Source of the DNA: an uncultured Pseudomonadales bacterium | Lineage (GTDB): Bacteria > Pseudomonadota > Gammaproteobacteria > Pseudomonadales > Cellvibrionaceae | Length of the DNA stretch: 64,000 bases | Reading direction: 5' to 3' | NCBI GenBank assembly: GCA_947487765.1 | Contig: CANKXO010000001.1 | Coordinates: forward strand, 124,001 to 188,000 | Shown here: positions 8,665 through 18,909 of the stretch, in pieces | Layout of the letters: each line of letters starts with the position of its first letter | Numbering within the stretch: the stretch's first letter is position 1 | Program-made: the position numbers and the translations under genes | The notes under the pieces: generated by a model | What the model saw: only the letters and a program-made list of their open reading frames with translations | Told to the model about the DNA's origin: nothing | Databases searched by the model: none

Positions 8665-10494
8665 ATGTTTCGCTTTTTTGAAAGTTTTATCCAGCCTTTT
8701 CCCCCAGAAGAGCCTAAACAACCTCCTTCAGGCTTATTGGCATTCTGTAGACATTACACCAAAGGTGCTGAAAAACACCTGCTGATTATGGCAGTGTTAA
8801 CAGGGTTACTGGCAATACTCGAAGTCTCCTTGTTTGACTTTCTTGGTCAACTTGTCGACTGGCTCTCATCAAAAAACCCCGACACCTTTCTCGAAGAGGA
8901 AACAGGTACTTTATTATGGATGGCGTTTATTATTTTAATTGCCATTCCTCTGACCGTTTTATTTCACTCAATTTTTATTCATCAGGTATTGCTGGGTAAT
9001 TACCCTATGGCAATTCGCTGGAATATGCATCGTTATCTGTTGGGGCAAAGTTATTCATTCTATCAAAACGAATTTGCAGGTCGTGTTGCCACAAAAGTGC
9101 TACAAACAGCGTTAGCCGTTCGTGAATCGGTGATGAAAGTACTCGATGTTCTATTATTTGTTTCTGTCTATTTTATGGGCATGTTGTTTATCGTAGCGAC
9201 ATCAGATTTTCGTTTAATTACGCCATTAATCGTTTGGCTTGTTGCTTACATTATTGCCTTATCCTATTTTATTCCGCGTTTACGGGATATTTCCGCAAAG
9301 CAGGCGGATGCTCGATCGGTTATGACCGGGCGAATTGTTGATAGTTATACCAATATCAGCACAGTAAAACTTTTTTCTCATGCTCAACGAGAATCTTCAT
9401 ACACTAAAGAAGGGATGGCGAAGTTTTTAAAAACGGTCTATCCGCAGATGCGTTTGGTTACCAAGCTTCAATTTACAGTGTGGATGTTAAATTCTCTGCT
9501 TATTTTTTCTATCGGTGCCTTATCTATTCATTTATGGTTGGAAGGCGCAGTATCGACAGGAGCAATAGCAATAGCGATAGGATTAAACCTACGCCTCAAT
9601 GGTATGTCTCAATGGATAATGTGGGAAGTCTCAGCTTTGTTTGAAAACGTAGGGACAGTGCAGGACGGCATTAACACTCTATCTCGGCCTAGGGAAGTTC
9701 AGGATAAACCAAATGCGCCACCTCTGAATGTAGCCAATGGAGAAATTCAATTCGATCAGGTACGTTTTCATTATGGTCAACCTGAAGGGTTATTTGAGAA
9801 GTTTTCTTTAACCATTAAACCAGGTGAAAAAATTGGATTGATTGGCCGTTCTGGTTCAGGAAAATCCACATTAGTGAACCTGTTATTACGTTTTCATGAT
9901 ACTGAGGCTGGTAAGATTCTGATTGATGGCTGTGATATCAGTCATATTGAACAAAAAAGCTTGCGTGCAGCGGTAGGTGTAGTAACTCAAGATACGTCTT
10001 TGCTTCATCGCTCTGTCAGAGATAACATTTTGTATGGGCGGCCAGATGCAACGGAAGCGGAGATGATTGACGCGGCTAAAAAAGCCCATGCCCATGACTT
10101 TATACAAGAATTAAATGATTTAAATGGCCGAGTTGGTTATGAAGCACAAGTCGGTGAGCGCGGTGTTAAATTATCGGGAGGCCAGCGTCAACGTATTGCC
10201 ATTGCCCGTGTCTTGTTAAAAGATGCACCTATATTAGTACTTGACGAAGCCACATCAGCTTTGGATTCTGAGGTTGAGTCTGCAATACAAGAAAATCTGT
10301 ATAGATTAATGCAAGGTAAAACAGTGATTGCGATAGCCCACCGTTTATCGACAATTGCAGCAATGGACCGATTGATCGTATTGGATGAAGGGAGTATTGT
10401 TGAACAGGGTAATCATGAGCAATTGATTAATTCTGGTGGGATATATTCTCAATTATGGTCGCATCAATCAGGTGGTTTTTTAGGCAATCAATAG
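8665..10494 (+). CDS. ABC exporter, fused membrane and ATPase domains
   Basis: A 609-residue half-transporter of the MsbA/multidrug type. The membrane domain occupies about 40-320 with six predicted helices, and the ATPase follows: Walker A GRSGSGKST, Q-loop VTQDTSLL, signature LSGGQRQR, Walker B ILVLDEATSALD and switch His in AIAHRLST. The ATG at 8665 is preferred over an in-frame TTG at 8656. It would act as a homodimer in the inner membrane. The substrate cannot be told from sequence. No partner half-transporter is adjacent. Confidence 0.9.
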   Translation: MFRFFESFIQPFPPEEPKQPPSGLLAFCRHYTKGAEKHLLIMAVLTGLLAILEVSLFDFLGQLVDWLSSKNPDTFLEEETGTLLWMAFIILIAIPLTVLFHSIFIHQVLLGNYPMAIRWNMHRYLLGQSYSFYQNEFAGRVATKVLQTALAVRESVMKVLDVLLFVSVYFMGMLFIVATSDFRLITPLIVWLVAYIIALSYFIPRLRDISAKQADARSVMTGRIVDSYTNISTVKLFSHAQRESSYTKEGMAKFLKTVYPQMRLVTKLQFTVWMLNSLLIFSIGALSIHLWLEGAVSTGAIAIAIGLNLRLNGMSQWIMWEVSALFENVGTVQDGINTLSRPREVQDKPNAPPLNVANGEIQFDQVRFHYGQPEGLFEKFSLTIKPGEKIGLIGRSGSGKSTLVNLLLRFHDTEAGKILIDGCDISHIEQKSLRAAVGVVTQDTSLLHRSVRDNILYGRPDATEAEMIDAAKKAHAHDFIQELNDLNGRVGYEAQVGERGVKLSGGQRQRIAIARVLLKDAPILVLDEATSALDSEVESAIQENLYRLMQGKTVIAIAHRLSTIAAMDRLIVLDEGSIVEQGNHEQLINSGGIYSQLWSHQSGGFLGNQ

Positions 10495-10553
10495 CATAGT
10501 AATCAACCAATGGCTATTAATAACAGGCCCTAGGCAGTTTTTAGGAGATAAAC

Positions 10554-10910
10554 ATGAAGGCAGTTGTATTATTTTTCTTATGTATATGTATACCCGTTGC
10601 TTATGCAGGGGAAGCGGATGTTGTCGATGTTAAAGTGCGTCACAATGGCGGTAATAGTTTTCAGATAATTACTACGCTGAAGCATGCGGATACCGGTTGG
10701 GATCATTATGCAAATGCATGGGAAATATTAGATGAGCGAGGCAATGTAATTGGTAAGCGTGTTTTGCATCATCCTCATGTAAATGAACAGCCTTTTTCTC
10801 GAAGTCATACCTTGGATATCCCAGCGTCGGTAAAAAAGATTACTATTCGTGGAGTAGATTCGGTACATGGTACCGGAGGTAAAGAAAAGACGGTTATTCT
10901 TTCACGATAA
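10554..10910 (+). CDS. Small periplasmic protein of unknown function
   Basis: A 118-residue protein with a signal peptide (cleavage likely after AYA, around residue 18). The mature part is rich in His and beta-strand-like sequence (VRHNGGNSFQ, HADTGWDHYAN, HHPHVNEQPF). An RBS (TAGGAGA) precedes the ATG. It ends at a strong bidirectional terminator. I do not recognise a named domain. Seven or more histidines could hint at metal binding, but that is a guess. Confidence 0.7.
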   Translation: MKAVVLFFLCICIPVAYAGEADVVDVKVRHNGGNSFQIITTLKHADTGWDHYANAWEILDERGNVIGKRVLHHPHVNEQPFSRSHTLDIPASVKKITIRGVDSVHGTGGKEKTVILSR

Positions 10911-10934
10911 AGCATTACAGATTACTAATAAAAT

Positions 10935-10960
10935 AAAAAAGGCCATCATTGGCCTTTTTT
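10935..10960. terminator. Bidirectional intrinsic terminator
   Basis: A hairpin AAAAAGGCCA/TGGCCTTTTT with a 4-nt loop is flanked by an A-run and a T-run. It sits between two convergent small genes and can serve both. Confidence 0.9.
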
Positions 10961-10972
10961 ATTGTTTAATCA

Positions 10973-11344
10973 TTACTGTACTGTTGGCGTCACTTCAGTA
11001 GTTGCCTCTAATGGTGCAGGCGTTTCAGATGTTTCGATGGCCGCTTCTAATTTAGCGCAATCCCAACCCCATCCACGTTGTTTTTCAACAAAGCTTAGTG
11101 CTTGGGCCTCGCAGTAACCTTCTTCACTTTGGGCATTCCACAGTACTTGGCTACCACTCCCTTTTTCATAAACAACTTCGCAAGGAACTTTGCTATCGGG
11201 GTAAGTGTAAGCGACTCGAATTGTGCGTTCGTTACCATTGTAAAGGCATGCGTAGGTCTCATCAGCAGATGCTATACTTGATGATAGTAGCAGGCCTAAA
11301 CATGTTAACGCTAAAAATAAGTACTGTTGTACACGGTGTTTCAT
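10973..11344 (-). CDS. Small secreted protein of unknown function
   Basis: A 123-residue protein with a signal peptide (cleavage likely after ASA, about residue 27). The mature part has four cysteines (YACLYNG, VPCEVVY, EGYCEAQ, WDCAKL), which suggests two disulfides, and a Thr/Pro/Glu-rich tail. Convergent with the preceding small periplasmic gene. I cannot assign a function. Confidence 0.7.
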   Translation of the reverse strand: MKHRVQQYLFLALTCLGLLLSSSIASADETYACLYNGNERTIRVAYTYPDSKVPCEVVYEKGSGSQVLWNAQSEEGYCEAQALSFVEKQRGWGWDCAKLEAAIETSETPAPLEATTEVTPTVQ

Positions 11345-11603
11345 AATGAACTCCTAGTTAGGGGGTATGCTTTTTAGTGATATTCAATTTAATGCTCGCG
11401 CGATACTAGCCAATATGTTCGTTATTAGCACGGACAGAGTCGACAAAATTACAATAATAATCAATACTTTTATGTTAAACGCTGGGTTCTTTGATAGCCA
11501 AAGCTCAGCAGTAATAGGGGGGGCATTTTCTCTAATTTAACCCTCGATGTGTTTGTTAATAAGATCCTATATAATAATGTCTGTATATATCAGTGAGCAG
11601 TTT

Positions 11604-14369
11604 ATGAGAAGTATAAAAGCTTTTTCCTGTAAGTTGATCCTATGTTTAGCATTTATTTCAAATAGTTTACCTGCATTGGCTGGGCAAGATATATTGCTTG
11701 TCCACTCCTATCATCACGAGCATCCATGGACTGCCTTTCTCAAAGAGGGATTTGAAACAGCGTTTAAAGATGATGGTAATATCCGCCTTTTTCACGAATA
11801 CCTAGATGCTAAACGGTATCCTGATAGTGAATTCAAGCAAATATTCATTAATTACTTAAAAGAAAAATATACCTCTTCTAACCTGACAGCCATTGTCGCC
11901 TCTGATGATGCTGCTCTGACTTTAATTAGAAGTAATCGGGAAAATTTCTTTCCAGAGATTCCAATTGTTTATCTCGGTATCAATCAAGTCGATCAGACAT
12001 TGATTGATACGCCTAATATGACCGGAGTATTTGAAAATAGGAATATTGGGCGGACTGTCATGGATATTAAATCAGTTACGGGTGTTGATGAAATTGTTGT
12101 TATTACTGATAAATCTTCTCCTGGAAAAGCTAATGTGTCAAAAATTGAAGCGATTAATGGAAGGCCTGAAGCACCTAAAAAAATTCATATCATTGATGAT
12201 CTTCGAGACAATAATATTGCTGAAGCATTTAAAGGTATTGCCGAAAATGTTCCTATTTTATTGATTGGACAATTGGTTAGCCCTAATCATAATAATGCAT
12301 TGCTCAGTTGGAATGGGGGGGTAGAAGAAGTCTCCAAATGGCTTAAAAATCCTGTTTTTACTATAGCCGTTACCACTTTAGAGTATGGAGCCGTTGGTGC
12401 TCATGAATTGCATGGGAGTCAACATGCTAAAAAAGCTTCTGGCCTTATTAAACAGATTCTACAAGGTACATCTGCTGATGATATAAAGCCTATTACTACA
12501 GCAGAAAGTGAATGGATTTTTAATTGGTCAAATATGAAGAAGCGTAGTATAGGTATGGACTCGCTTCCTATGAATACGTTAGTTCTTAATCAAGATGAAT
12601 CTTTCTACGAAAAACATAAATTGATGGTGTGGATTGTTAGCTCAGCATTTATTGCTGCTATCTTAATTATTATCATGCTTATTGAAATTAACCGTAGAGG
12701 CCGACATAACCAACACATATTAGCTGAGAATGAATTGCGTTATAAAGACCTTGCTCATGCAGGTGCAAATATATTCTGGGAGACCAATAGTCAAAAAGAA
12801 TTCAGTTATGTTTCTGGCAATACAGAGACAATGTTTCAGCTTAGCTCACAAGAAATGCTGAAAAAAACATTTAATCAAGTGTATGAAAGCGACTCTATTG
12901 TTGAGTTTCCGTGGAATAATTTTCAACAGCTGGTAAATGAACATAAGTCTATTGAAAACATAATCTTTAAAACGAAGCTTGTAAGTGATGATGTGAAAAT
13001 TGCTTTGATTAATGGCCATCCAATTTATGGAAAAAATGGAGTTTTTAAAGGCTATCGTGGGATTATTAAAGAAATCACCCAGGAACATACACTCACTCAA
13101 AAGTTGGCGTATCAAGCGACATATGATTCCTTAACGGGCCTTATTAATAGAACAAGCTTTAATAATCGACTTGAAGAATGTGTAACATTGAATAAGCAAG
13201 TTTCTCAACAAGCCTACCTCTGTTTTCTTGATTTAGATCGTTTTAAGCTAGTTAACGACATAGCAGGGCATTTAATTGGTGATGCGATGCTGGCTGAAAT
13301 AGCGGATGTTATTCAGGATTGCATAACCTCTCATGATGTTGTTGGTCGCCTAGGAGGGGATGAATTCGGGATAATTTTAATAGGCAAAGACCAAGCGCAG
13401 GCACAAATTATTTGTGAAAAGATAATTTCTGATGTTACTAATTATCGTTATCACTGGAATCAACGATATTTTAATGTAGGTTTGAGCATTGGTATGGTGC
13501 CAGTTACGGACAATTTCAATGCAATGGAATTATTGAGTAAAGCCGATCTTTCCTGTTACAAAGCGAAGGAGTCTGGTCGCAATAGAGTTTATATTGCTGA
13601 CCCTGCAAACCAAGACCTGTATTCAGAAGAATTGCAGATGGGGTACATAGCAAACGTTACCCAAGTTATTGAACAGAATCAATTTTATCTGGCAAAGCAG
13701 TTAATTAAACCACTCGCTAGCGATGATCAATTACCTGCACATTATGAAATATTGATTCGCTATAAAGATGAAAATGGCAATCAAATTCCTCCGGGTTTAT
13801 TTATACCTGCGGCAGAAAAGCATGGTGTCATAGGAATGATAGATGAATGGGTCTTAACTACTATATTTAGTTGCTATGAAGACTATTTTCCTAATAAAGA
13901 CACACTCGTTTCTATTAATCTTTCAGGTATTACACTCAGTAATGATGATCTAATTTCTAAAATAAAAAAACTGGCTAAATCATCCAATATTAGTATGGAA
14001 AACATTTGTTTTGAAATAACAGAAACAGCCGCTATATCTCAGTTATCGCAGGCATTAGAATTTATTGAGGAAATGAAGAGTATTGGTATCAAGTTTGCGA
14101 TAGATGATTTTGGTAGTGGGGCATCATCATTTGGTTATCTAAAAAATATCCCTGTGGATTATCTGAAGATTGATGGCAGCTTAGTTAAAAATATTGTGAC
14201 AGAACCTACTGATAGAGCAATTGTTGAATCTATTAACTCTATCGCTCATATTATGGGCATGAAAACCATTGCTGAATTCGTTGAAAATGATCAGATAAAA
14301 GATGTATTGAAGTCTATTGGTATCGATTATGTTCAAGGCTATGGTATAGGCAGGCCGGTAGACTGTTAA
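11604..14369 (+). CDS. Receptor with periplasmic binding-protein-like domain, PAS-like, GGDEF and EAL domains
   Basis: A signalling protein of cyclic di-GMP turnover. From the chosen ATG (which begins a clean signal sequence; an in-frame ATG at 11547 also exists) the order is: signal peptide to about residue 26, ABC-substrate-binding-like sensor to about 330, transmembrane helix about 340-363, a PAS-like segment to about 490, GGDEF (LGGDEFG, about 583) and EAL (first motif EIL near 714, then SINLSG, EITETA, AIDDFGSG, LKIDGS). Both catalytic motifs look intact, so synthase and phosphodiesterase activity are both possible. It stands alone upstream of hrpA. Confidence 0.88.
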   Translation: MRSIKAFSCKLILCLAFISNSLPALAGQDILLVHSYHHEHPWTAFLKEGFETAFKDDGNIRLFHEYLDAKRYPDSEFKQIFINYLKEKYTSSNLTAIVASDDAALTLIRSNRENFFPEIPIVYLGINQVDQTLIDTPNMTGVFENRNIGRTVMDIKSVTGVDEIVVITDKSSPGKANVSKIEAINGRPEAPKKIHIIDDLRDNNIAEAFKGIAENVPILLIGQLVSPNHNNALLSWNGGVEEVSKWLKNPVFTIAVTTLEYGAVGAHELHGSQHAKKASGLIKQILQGTSADDIKPITTAESEWIFNWSNMKKRSIGMDSLPMNTLVLNQDESFYEKHKLMVWIVSSAFIAAILIIIMLIEINRRGRHNQHILAENELRYKDLAHAGANIFWETNSQKEFSYVSGNTETMFQLSSQEMLKKTFNQVYESDSIVEFPWNNFQQLVNEHKSIENIIFKTKLVSDDVKIALINGHPIYGKNGVFKGYRGIIKEITQEHTLTQKLAYQATYDSLTGLINRTSFNNRLEECVTLNKQVSQQAYLCFLDLDRFKLVNDIAGHLIGDAMLAEIADVIQDCITSHDVVGRLGGDEFGIILIGKDQAQAQIICEKIISDVTNYRYHWNQRYFNVGLSIGMVPVTDNFNAMELLSKADLSCYKAKESGRNRVYIADPANQDLYSEELQMGYIANVTQVIEQNQFYLAKQLIKPLASDDQLPAHYEILIRYKDENGNQIPPGLFIPAAEKHGVIGMIDEWVLTTIFSCYEDYFPNKDTLVSINLSGITLSNDDLISKIKKLAKSSNISMENICFEITETAAISQLSQALEFIEEMKSIGIKFAIDDFGSGASSFGYLKNIPVDYLKIDGSLVKNIVTEPTDRAIVESINSIAHIMGMKTIAEFVENDQIKDVLKSIGIDYVQGYGIGRPVDC

Positions 14370-14435
14370 ATATAGGTGAAGCTGTTCTGAGTATAAGATA
14401 GAATTGCTGCCTTTTAAGTAAGTAAGGCATAATCC

Positions 14436-17400
14436 TTGGTTTCAAGTAAGCATAACATCAGAGATAGAATATCTGATTGTAAGATTTCTGATAGGCATAG
14501 GTTCAAAAGAAAATTGGATCAGCTAAAGGAAAATGTCGGAGATGAAGAAATTTCTCGGCTAGCGGCAGATATTGAAAAATCCTGTGAATGGGTAAGCTTG
14601 AGAAAAAGCCGCCAAATTGATATTACTTTTCCTGATCTCCCTGTTTCTGAGCGTAGCGCAGAAATTGCTAAAGCCATTCAAGAAAATCAAGTTGTTGTTG
14701 TTGCAGGAGAAACGGGTTCTGGTAAAACGACTCAGTTGCCTAAAATATGTTTATCTATTGGCCGTGGTGTACATGGTGTAATAGGGCATACACAGCCTCG
14801 CCGTATAGCCGCGCGTAGTGTGGCTAATCGTATAGCCGAAGAGTTAAGTGTGAATTTGGGTGATTTGGTTGGCTATCAAGTTCGCTTCACTGACCACGCA
14901 TCGGATACAACGGCCATCAAGTTAATGACTGATGGTATTTTACTAGCAGAAATTCAAAATGATCGTTATCTCAATAGATACGACACGATTATTATTGATG
15001 AGGCTCATGAACGTAGTTTAAATATCGATTTTTTATTGGGGTATTTAAAACAGCTACTGCCTAAGCGCCCTGATCTGAAAATCATCATTACGTCCGCTAC
15101 CATTGATGTTGAAAAATTCTCTCAGCACTTTAACAATGCGCCTATTATCGAAGTTTCCGGACGCACTTATCCTGTAGAAACGCTATACCGACCTTTATTG
15201 GATACTGAAAGTGAATCACTTGCGGATGGAATTGTTAATGCTATTCATGAAATAACAACGATCGATAACCAAGGCGATATTTTGGTTTTCTTGAGTGGCG
15301 AAAGAGATATTCGCGAAACTGCCTTACGACTACGCAGAGAGAAAATACCTCATCTAAGTGTAGTGCCTCTTTATGCCCGCTTAAGTGTCAGTGAGCAAAA
15401 TAAGATTTTCCAGCCCCACCGTGGGCGACGAGTCGTATTAGCGACCAACGTTGCAGAGACATCATTAACAGTTCCTGGTATTCGCTACGTGATTGATCCT
15501 GGTTATGCACGTATAAGTCGTTACAGCTTTCGTACTAAAGTGCAGCGTTTACCGATAGAGGCTATCTCCCAAGCCAGCGCAAATCAACGCCAGGGCCGGT
15601 GTGGCCGTGTCAGCGAAGGTGTTTGTATTCGTTTATACAGCGAGCAGGATTTTTTGAGCCGTCCTGAGTTTACAGATGCTGAAATCCTGCGGACAAATTT
15701 AGCCGCAGTTATTTTACAGATGGCGCAGCTCAAGCTGGGAGATATTCGCAAGTTTCCTTTTGTGGATATGCCTGATCATCGCATGATCAATGATGGTTAT
15801 AAGTTGTTACAGGAATTACAAGCGATCGACAGCCGTAATATGCTGACAAAACCTGGTCGTCGTTTAGCGCAATTGCCGGTTGATCCTCGCTTTGCGCGTA
15901 TGCTGATGGCTGCGGGACAGTGGAATTGCTTGCAGGAAATGCTCATTATTATCAGTGCTTTGTCTGTACAAGATCCTAGAGAGCGTCCTGCCGATAAACA
16001 GCAAGCCGCAGATCAAAAGCATCGTGAGCATTGGCATGACCATTCTGATTTTTTAGCCTATGTTAAGTTATGGAATACATACGAAGAACAAAGGCAGATA
16101 TTATCAAATAGCCAATGTCAGAAATGGTGTAAACAACACTATTTAGTGTATAACCGGATGAGAGAATGGCGAGATATTCATACCCAGCTTGCTATGGCTA
16201 CAAAAAGCTTAGGCCTTAAACCTAATCATGAACCTGCCAGTTATGCTGCTTTACATACCGCATTATTAACGGGTTTATTGGGTAATCTCGGATATTTTAC
16301 TAAAGAAAAAACCAAAGATTATTTGGGTGCTCGCAATCGTCGTTTTCATATATTTCCTGGTTCTTCACAATTTAAAAAAACACCTGAATGGATTTTGGCT
16401 GCTGAGCTTTTAGAAACTAGCAAGCTTTATGCGCATACTGTGGCAGGCATACAAACAGACTGGGTGTTGTCAGTCGCCCAGCATCTGGTTAAACGCCAAT
16501 ATGTGGAGCCTCATTACAATGCGCGTCATGGCCAAGTGATGGCCTACGAAAAAATCAGTTTATATGGTTTGGTCCTCGTCGAAAAAAAACCAGTCAGTTA
16601 CGGGAAAATAAAGCCAGAAGAGAGTCGTGAAGTCTTTATACGAGCAGCGCTAGTTGAAGGCCGTTACTCTGAGCACAAGCGCATCAAGAGTGTGATAAAA
16701 AACAATACGGACAAAACACATTTTTTCTGTTGGCAACAAGAGCTACTGAAAGAGTTACATGATCTTGAAGCCAAGTCGCGAAGAAGAGATATTATTGTTG
16801 ACGATGACATTTTATTCGACTTTTACAATAAACGTATTCCTGAAAATGTTATTAATTTGGATGGTTTTGAACGTTGGCGTGAAACAGTAGAAAAAGAAGA
16901 GCCTCGCTTATTATTCATTAAACGTGAACAGTTGATGCAGCGAGCTGATACACATATTGTTGCTGCTCAATTTCCCGATAGCTTGGAAATGGGTGGAATA
17001 CGTGTACCCGTGGTGTATCACTTTGATCCATCACATCAGGATGATGGAGTGACAATTAAAGTGCCTGTGAGTGCTTTACACTTGTTATCAGCTGAGCGCT
17101 TAGAGTGGTTAGTCCCAGGTTTATTGGCTGAAAAAATTACCGCTATGATTAAGGCATTACCCAAACAGTGGCGCAAGCAATTTGCCCCTGTGCCTTCGAC
17201 AGTAGAAAAAATTCTGCCAAAAATCACTATTGATCAATCAGTGCTCGATAAGTCTCTTGCCAGTGTTGTTACTGAGCAATTGCATCGATACAAAGGAGTA
17301 GAAGTTCCTTCAGAGTGTTGGCAACCATCGTTGTTAGATAATTACTATCGACTGAATATTCATGTATTGGATGAGGGAGGTAAACTGCTTGATCAAGGGA

Positions 17401-18386
17401 GGGATTTGACGGTATTACGAGAGCGTTATCGTGATCATGTGCAAGGTCAATTGCAAACCGTAGGTGATGGTTTTGAGAAAACAGGTTTAACAAGCTGGTC
17501 TTTTGGCCAACTGCCCAGTACTCATATATTGAGTCAGAATGGTTTAGAGATTCGAGTCTATCCCGGTTTGCTAGATTGTGGCGAATCGGTCAATTTAAAA
17601 CTCTACGATAATGCACAAGAAGCAACTGCGAACAGTTTGCGAGGTATGGTACGGTTGGCAATGTTGTCTCAATCGCAAACGATAAAGTATCTGCGTAAGC
17701 AACTCTTAAAAAATCGTGAGCTAGGCTTAAGCCTGGTGGATATGGGTAGCCGTGATCATGTTGTGGACGACATTATCTGTACTGCGATAAGGCAAACCTG
17801 TTTTCCTGATATTTTATCTGAGCAAACGTTAATTCGTGAAGAGCGAGATTTTCTTATCGCTATTAAAAAAGGTAGAAGCGAATGGGTAGAGCGGGCAGAG
17901 AGTATCGCTGATTATTTAGTAAAAAGTTTGACAACGATTGGTGAAATAAAAAAACAAGCAAAGCAATCCAAGAATCAATTAACTATTGCTTATGCTATGT
18001 CAGATATTAAACAGCAATTAGATAATTTATTTTATACTGGCTGCTTATATGAGACACCTTACAACTGGCTGCAACAATATCCACGTTATTTAAAAGCTAT
18101 CCAGATGAGATTAGAAAAAGTACCGATGCATGTTCAGCAAGATCGTGTACATATTGCCGAGCTGGAACCTCTATGGCTACGCTTTCAAGATGCGCTGAAG
18201 ACTGATGCGACCATCCATTATACTTTTAAATCTGAATCTCGTAACGAATTGCCCCCTGAGTTACAACACTACCGTTGGATGATGGAAGAGCTAAGAGTCT
18301 CACTATTTGCTCAGTCCTTAGGCACTTCTCTTCCAGTGTCTATTAAACGCTTGAATAAACAGTGGGATGTTTATTTGCAAGGATAG
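14436..18386 (+). CDS. hrpA: ATP-dependent RNA helicase HrpA
   Basis: A 1316-residue DEAH-box helicase collinear with E. coli HrpA (1300). Visible are Walker A GETGSGKTT (about 91), DEAH in IIDEAHERS (about 187), SAT motif ITSATID, and motif VI QRQGRCGR, then the long HrpA-specific C-terminal region ending in RWMMEELRVSLFAQSLGT. The start is a TTG behind AAGG at 14425-14428; no ATG fits the aligned N-terminus. HrpA is implicated in rescue of stalled ribosomes and in mRNA processing. Confidence 0.95.
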   Translation: MVSSKHNIRDRISDCKISDRHRFKRKLDQLKENVGDEEISRLAADIEKSCEWVSLRKSRQIDITFPDLPVSERSAEIAKAIQENQVVVVAGETGSGKTTQLPKICLSIGRGVHGVIGHTQPRRIAARSVANRIAEELSVNLGDLVGYQVRFTDHASDTTAIKLMTDGILLAEIQNDRYLNRYDTIIIDEAHERSLNIDFLLGYLKQLLPKRPDLKIIITSATIDVEKFSQHFNNAPIIEVSGRTYPVETLYRPLLDTESESLADGIVNAIHEITTIDNQGDILVFLSGERDIRETALRLRREKIPHLSVVPLYARLSVSEQNKIFQPHRGRRVVLATNVAETSLTVPGIRYVIDPGYARISRYSFRTKVQRLPIEAISQASANQRQGRCGRVSEGVCIRLYSEQDFLSRPEFTDAEILRTNLAAVILQMAQLKLGDIRKFPFVDMPDHRMINDGYKLLQELQAIDSRNMLTKPGRRLAQLPVDPRFARMLMAAGQWNCLQEMLIIISALSVQDPRERPADKQQAADQKHREHWHDHSDFLAYVKLWNTYEEQRQILSNSQCQKWCKQHYLVYNRMREWRDIHTQLAMATKSLGLKPNHEPASYAALHTALLTGLLGNLGYFTKEKTKDYLGARNRRFHIFPGSSQFKKTPEWILAAELLETSKLYAHTVAGIQTDWVLSVAQHLVKRQYVEPHYNARHGQVMAYEKISLYGLVLVEKKPVSYGKIKPEESREVFIRAALVEGRYSEHKRIKSVIKNNTDKTHFFCWQQELLKELHDLEAKSRRRDIIVDDDILFDFYNKRIPENVINLDGFERWRETVEKEEPRLLFIKREQLMQRADTHIVAAQFPDSLEMGGIRVPVVYHFDPSHQDDGVTIKVPVSALHLLSAERLEWLVPGLLAEKITAMIKALPKQWRKQFAPVPSTVEKILPKITIDQSVLDKSLASVVTEQLHRYKGVEVPSECWQPSLLDNYYRLNIHVLDEGGKLLDQGRDLTVLRERYRDHVQGQLQTVGDGFEKTGLTSWSFGQLPSTHILSQNGLEIRVYPGLLDCGESVNLKLYDNAQEATANSLRGMVRLAMLSQSQTIKYLRKQLLKNRELGLSLVDMGSRDHVVDDIICTAIRQTCFPDILSEQTLIREERDFLIAIKKGRSEWVERAESIADYLVKSLTTIGEIKKQAKQSKNQLTIAYAMSDIKQQLDNLFYTGCLYETPYNWLQQYPRYLKAIQMRLEKVPMHVQQDRVHIAELEPLWLRFQDALKTDATIHYTFKSESRNELPPELQHYRWMMEELRVSLFAQSLGTSLPVSIKRLNKQWDVYLQG

Positions 18387-18909
18387 CTAAAATACAATAT
18401 TTCTAATATGAATTATCTTTCCAATTGTTAATTTTTGCATAATAGTTTTTTATTTTTCAGATATTGGCTTAAAACTTACGGTATAGAAAATATTTAATCA
18501 GGTTTTCTATGCTGATAAATTCACATTATTCACGTCCTCGCCATAGTTTTTATATTGTAAAAAATTTCACCTTTCAATTAAGCTTATGTTTTTTAATGCT
18601 TGTTATTTAGGTTCTGGTATAAAAATATAACGTAAGTTTTTGTTAATGTTATTTCTATTTTTATTTTTTCGCCATAAATTAAAGGCCATAACGTTAGAGA
18701 TAAGAATGCCATTAGAGTGTAATTGTTGTAATAGGCGACAAGATTGTTAAATAGCAAGAATTGACAATAGTCGAGCAAGATCGAACATGGTGAGGTTGTC
18801 ATTCCTAATCTACGATTGCGTCCCTTGCTTGGTAGTAGATGAGTTGAGTTGTCCTGTCAGTATCGTGCTAGGTCATATAACAAAAAAATAAATATGAAAG
18901 GAATTAGTA
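18387..18909. other. AT-rich intergenic stretch upstream of the TRAP transporter
   Basis: No supportable gene. It probably contains the transporter promoter and regulator sites. A TTGACA hexamer occurs at about 18759, but no convincing -10 follows at normal spacing. An AAAGGA Shine-Dalgarno precedes the TRAP binding-protein ATG. Confidence 0.5.

Noticed and set aside
8603-8785. Plus-strand open frame at the ABC exporter start
   Set aside because: It overlaps the exporter in another frame and has no RBS or family resemblance.
18593-18802. Minus-strand 69-residue frame in the gap before the TRAP genes
   Set aside because: AT-rich, hydrophobic low-complexity translation, no RBS, no family; better read as promoter DNA.
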